Source: Diaphorobacter caeni
GTDB taxonomy: Bacteria; Pseudomonadota; Gammaproteobacteria; Burkholderiales; Burkholderiaceae_C
Length of the DNA stretch: 64,000 bases
NCBI RefSeq assembly: GCF_015354245.1
Contig: NZ_JADKYZ010000015.1
Coordinates: 1-64,000, forward strand
Direction of reading: 5' to 3'
Shown: in pieces, positions 61,061 to 64,000 of the stretch
Position numbering within the stretch: the first letter of the stretch is position 1
Layout of the letters: the number at the start of each line of letters is the position of its first letter
Program-made: the position numbers and the translations under genes
Notes under the pieces: generated by a model
What the model saw: only the letters and a program-made list of their open reading frames with translations
What the model was told of the DNA's origin: nothing
Database searches by the model: none

Positions 61061-61605
61061 GGGGCCATCGGAGGGGCTGCTATGGATTGGTTCGAACTTC
61101 TGGTTTGGGTCGACAGAACTTATTCGCGAGCCGAGATAGCGGACCTCCGGCATCCCGAGGACAACCTGTTAGCGAGGGGCTACTGCTAACCTGAAAGCAG
61201 CCATTGGGGAAGCGAATGTCTTAGCGCTCTGAATGAACGCTATGAGGTAGTGACCAGTAGTTCGTCCTGCTGCTATGAGCTGCAGTAACCGCTGCAGAAG
61301 AGACGCTCGAGGCCCCCACCGAGAGGTGCTGGAACACTTCACCAACAACGCGACCACACGCATCACGCGTGATCTAGGTCTTGCACTCTCCCCCACACTA
61401 TCGATAAGCAGCATTACCGATAGCGTGATGGGCCTTGGATCAAGGCATGAAGCGTCGCGTCATTCAGGATTGCGAGACGCGCTGAAGAGCGTCAACACGC
61501 ATGGTTTTTGGCCACATTGTTTCATGGTCCAATCTCTAAGGGCGCAAATAATATGGTTCCGTCCCGCCCAGAACCTTCAACGCTGCGTCTAATTTACGGG
61601 CCATA
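61061..61605. other. Intergenic region, no gene recognised
   Basis: About 545 bases between convergent genes. Short frames (61275-61592) look spurious. It may mark the right boundary of the McrBC island; nothing else was seen. Confidence 0.4.
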
Positions 61606-62892
61606 TCAGATGCAGAAGTTCAGAATACTTTTCAGATGCTCGTCCACCAGTTTCAAATCGACCAGAGGGAGACTGGCAACCTTCAAGGCATGGCCGTTCC
61701 GCTCGCTCTCGGGCTCCCGAAACTGATAGGTATTCAGGCAAGGTTTCCACTCTCCTAATTCGGCGTGATGGGGATATAGGAGAATCACATTGGGCACTCG
61801 ATATTGCTTGGCATAGGCGAACATCTGATACAGATCGGATGTGGAAATCTCTTCTCGCACACCGTTGAATCTGATTCGCTTCCATTTGGTATCTATCACG
61901 ACCAGATGCTTACCAGACTCCGTGATCACGATGTCTGGGCGCAATTCAAAGCAAGGGGTACCGCTGTCACGCAGAGCTAGGTGACGCTTAGGGCCTTGCA
62001 GTTGTGTGATCAGCCCGAGGTGTGCGCAGACGTGTTGGACCCGCCGACCGATGTACTGCTCAAACAGCTGGTTCATGTCGAACAGAACCGCGAAACCGTC
62101 CCCGCCGCCGGAGGTCAAGTCGGGAGACTCTCCCTCAACGAACAACCGAGCCATTCTGATCAAAGGTGCATAGCGTTCACTGAGCCGATCCGTTGTGGCC
62201 TGTTCCCATTGGATAGCGCTGGCGGGTACGTCAGTTACGCCGTCAAAGCAAAACAGCAACTCTGCAATGCTCCGGGATGAGGTTTCAGTGCTAACGAGTC
62301 TGTGAAGCACGCGCAGAGCTGCCTTCAGTGCCCGGTTAAGGGGATTGTCTGGCGTGAATTCGTCGAAGGTGCAATGCAGCCGGTCTGGCCGGGCGAGATT
62401 GCGTTTCAACTGCTCCGTAACGTCGAGTCGACCACGCAAGGTCACGAGGTTGTCTTGTTGACTTTGATACCTGCGCACCACGCCTTTGTGAATGGCTTGC
62501 CAGAGCATATCGCAATACAGACGGATCAGAACTTCCAGAATCGAGTGTGATGCGCGGTCAAGCGACGCCAGTTCGCCGCCATGCAGCTGGAGGTTCAGTG
62601 CGCTGGCAACCATCTGCAATAGGTTCTGCCGAGTCCGATACTGTGGGGCCTCAATCTTTGGTAGTACTTCAACTTGCCAGCCTCCCAAATGGATGACGCC
62701 CACGTAGTTTTGCGCGATCAGCGTATTGCGGGCCCCGTGCTGGAATGCCTTGATTCTGCGTTGCCGCTCGGATTGCTCGTTGAAGCGTTCGAGCTGCTGG
62801 AATTGCGCCGCCGTCACCGTGCGTTCGGCTGCGCAAAATACCTCGGCTTTTCGAATGGACTGGTATTCCGTGACGCACAGAACTCTGTTCAC
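61606..62892 (-). CDS. mcrC: McrC-family nuclease subunit of a McrBC-type restriction system
   Basis: A 428-residue protein with a PD-(D/E)xK nuclease core: FELRPDIVI (Asp320) and VVIDTKWK (Asp334, Lys336) in the C-terminal half, and an N-terminal domain for contact with the McrB ring (HLGGWQVEVLPKIE). Cleaves DNA carrying modified bases when driven by McrB GTP hydrolysis. GTG start 62892 overlaps the mcrB stop as GTGA, so the subunits are coupled. Confidence 0.9.
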   Translation of the reverse strand: MNRVLCVTEYQSIRKAEVFCAAERTVTAAQFQQLERFNEQSERQRRIKAFQHGARNTLIAQNYVGVIHLGGWQVEVLPKIEAPQYRTRQNLLQMVASALNLQLHGGELASLDRASHSILEVLIRLYCDMLWQAIHKGVVRRYQSQQDNLVTLRGRLDVTEQLKRNLARPDRLHCTFDEFTPDNPLNRALKAALRVLHRLVSTETSSRSIAELLFCFDGVTDVPASAIQWEQATTDRLSERYAPLIRMARLFVEGESPDLTSGGGDGFAVLFDMNQLFEQYIGRRVQHVCAHLGLITQLQGPKRHLALRDSGTPCFELRPDIVITESGKHLVVIDTKWKRIRFNGVREEISTSDLYQMFAYAKQYRVPNVILLYPHHAELGEWKPCLNTYQFREPESERNGHALKVASLPLVDLKLVDEHLKSILNFCI

Positions 62893-64000
62893 TCTTTGGC
62901 CCCGTAGATGCGCTTGTATGCGGATATCGGAAACGGCAGAGGGTTGACCGAGTAAAGAACCACGGACTCGTCGCCCATGTCCTGGTCGCCGTCGGCTGAA
63001 ATGGCGGGCAGCTCACGACGACAGATGAACTCACCACTGCCAAAGTCGGCCAGCACGCGGCGAACCTGTGACCAGTTCTCGTAAAAATACTCCTGCAACA
63101 ACGGCAGCACTTTGAAGCGGAAGGCGCGATCCAAGTCTTGCAATGTTCGAACACCCATCAGGTAGGCGTGTCCAATGGTGTGGTCGCGGTCGTACAGCAC
63201 TTCAATGCGTTGGTTCAGCGCCTGAAGCAGCCGATTCAGTTCGATGCCTTCGATGATGTGATCGCTTAGAAGGTCCGGGCGGGGCATCACTTCTTCAAAC
63301 TCAAACCTCCGACGAAGTGCGGTGTCCAGCAGTGCGATGGAGCGATCCGCCGTATTCATCGTGCCCAGCAAATGCAGGTTCGACGGCACCGAAAAATCTT
63401 CGCCAGAGTAGGGTAGCTTTACGGTGACGGCATTCGTCTGACCTTCTCGTTTATCGGGTTCAATGAGGGTGATGAGCTCGCCGAACACCTTGGAAATATT
63501 GGCACGGTTGATCTCGTCAATAATGAGCACGTGAGGCTGCTCAGGCGTCTGTTCAGTCTGCGCCTCCAAGAGGGACTCCAGCTTGTCATACCGGATCGCC
63601 TCTGTGTTAAGCACGTACAGTGACGACTGACCAATCTCCCGGTTATAGAGTTCGCTGGTGGGAATTCCGCCCTCAAAGATGGCCAGCCAACGCACCGAGC
63701 GCATCTGATGGAACGGCGCATCCTCTACATATTCATAGTCGCCAGTGACTTCAGCGATTGCCCGGAAAATCTTGTTGCCCAGAGACACCACGATGAGGTC
63801 CCCCACCTTGATGTCATGCTTGAAGCGATCAACAAAGTTTGCTTGAGATGATGGCTTGTGGATATTGGGAGCTTCTTCACGGATTTTTGTGACGATGTCG
63901 GCTTTGCTGCCGCATTCAGTGAAGTCGATGTCTTCACCCCAGCCCAGCAGTACACAGTGGTTCTTGACGCAGTAGTCAAAGACTTTTGTTGCCTCTTGAC
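62889..64000 (-). CDS. mcrB: McrB-like AAA+ GTPase with PUA/EVE-like segment, 5' end outside the window
   Basis: The last 370 residues. The frame remains open to the window edge; a GTG at 63806 is internal, not the start. Visible parts: VFDYCVKNHCVLLGWGEDI, then FKHDIKVGDLIVVSLGNKIFRAIAEVTGDYEY with MRSVRWLAIF, a PUA/EVE-like module such as modified-base readers use; then Walker B VLIIDEINRANISKVFGEL, the McrB signature GTMNTADRS, and the arginine-rich LLDTALRRRFEF. Walker A must be upstream of the window, so the module seems inserted between Walker A and Walker B. Motor subunit for the McrC nuclease; target unknown. Confidence 0.85.
   Translation of the reverse strand, partial: QEATKVFDYCVKNHCVLLGWGEDIDFTECGSKADIVTKIREEAPNIHKPSSQANFVDRFKHDIKVGDLIVVSLGNKIFRAIAEVTGDYEYVEDAPFHQMRSVRWLAIFEGGIPTSELYNREIGQSSLYVLNTEAIRYDKLESLLEAQTEQTPEQPHVLIIDEINRANISKVFGELITLIEPDKREGQTNAVTVKLPYSGEDFSVPSNLHLLGTMNTADRSIALLDTALRRRFEFEEVMPRPDLLSDHIIEGIELNRLLQALNQRIEVLYDRDHTIGHAYLMGVRTLQDLDRAFRFKVLPLLQEYFYENWSQVRRVLADFGSGEFICRRELPAISADGDQDMGDESVVLYSVNPLPFPISAYKRIYGAKE

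Noticed and set aside
57837-61240. Similar AGCAGCCAT-type words at 57846 and 61196 as a dispersed repeat family
   Set aside because: The match is short (about 8 bases) with no aligned flanks, so it is not distinguishable from chance without a genome-wide search.
63725-63979. Frame-shifted short open frame at the end of the window
   Set aside because: The mcrB frame is open through this region to the window edge and encodes family sequence; this frame is a shadow.

Overview
The window looks like chromosomal DNA of a betaproteobacterium of the Comamonadaceae (Comamonas/Delftia-like). This is inferred from several traits: BUG-type tripartite-tricarboxylate solute-binding proteins without a local permease, an IPTL-CTERM surface protein, a Burkholderiales-type 16-strand porin, malate synthase G, and high-GC backbone genes interrupted by lower-GC islands. 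No rRNA, tRNA or CRISPR array was seen.

Layout. (1) 0.7-2.9 kb: malate synthase G with a clear terminator. (2) 3.6-19.1 kb: a tightly packed, co-directional 11-gene operon for a cell-surface polysaccharide. It joins an Nfr-type synthase/exporter (UDP-GlcNAc 2-epimerase, BcsB-like protein, NfrB-like glycosyltransferase with an MshEN domain, NfrA-like TPR/outer-membrane protein), alginate-type acylation genes (two AlgJ/AlgX-like SGNH proteins, AlgI-like MBOAT, AlgF-like protein) and a Dlt-like carrier-loading module (carrier protein, adenylating ligase, FAD acyl-CoA dehydrogenase-like enzyme). A convergent Tat/lipoprotein DUF4434 gene lies at its end. The likely product is a ManNAc-type glycan carrying an unusual carrier-derived acyl or aminoacyl group. 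This is the best candidate for an undescribed system in the window. (3) 20.5-25.4 kb: housekeeping genes (metallophosphoesterase, CWC protein, tautomerase, MFS pump, class II amidotransferase, SDR). (4) 25.5-27.6 kb: a four-gene minus-strand operon with a RelA/SpoT-like HD hydrolase, a BrxR/CapW-like WYL regulator and two unknown proteins. (5) 28.0-32.8 kb: a TolC/HlyD/two-ABC-2-permease export operon lacking an ATPase gene.

(6) 33.3-39.4 kb: a lower-GC defence island with a RADAR system (RdrA ATPase and RdrB adenosine deaminase) and a Cys-rich protein next to it. (7) 39.8-57.6 kb: an aromatic catabolism region. A minus-strand operon (56.5 to 45.7 kb) encodes a dihydroxyphthalate-decarboxylase-like protein, an MhpB-like extradiol dioxygenase, an alpha/beta hydrolase, an aldehyde dehydrogenase, a hydroxycinnamoyl-CoA hydratase-lyase-like enzyme, a family III CoA-transferase, a tannase-family lipoprotein, a GntR/UTRA regulator and two MhpD/DmpH-type enzymes. 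It is bracketed by BUG solute-binding proteins, a paralogous GntR regulator, an acyl-CoA dehydrogenase and a porin. A related operator-like motif occurs upstream of both outer solute-binding genes. (8) 58.4-61.0 kb: a potentially structured leader followed by a glycine-rich IPTL-CTERM surface protein. (9) 61.6-64.0 kb: a McrBC-type restriction system, with mcrB running off the window edge and carrying a PUA/EVE-like segment just before Walker B.

All identifications rest on reading motifs and recalled family features; no database search was run. Several computed open frames begin at GTG or TTG. I moved starts to ATG with a ribosome-binding site where the sequence supported it and say so in the entries.
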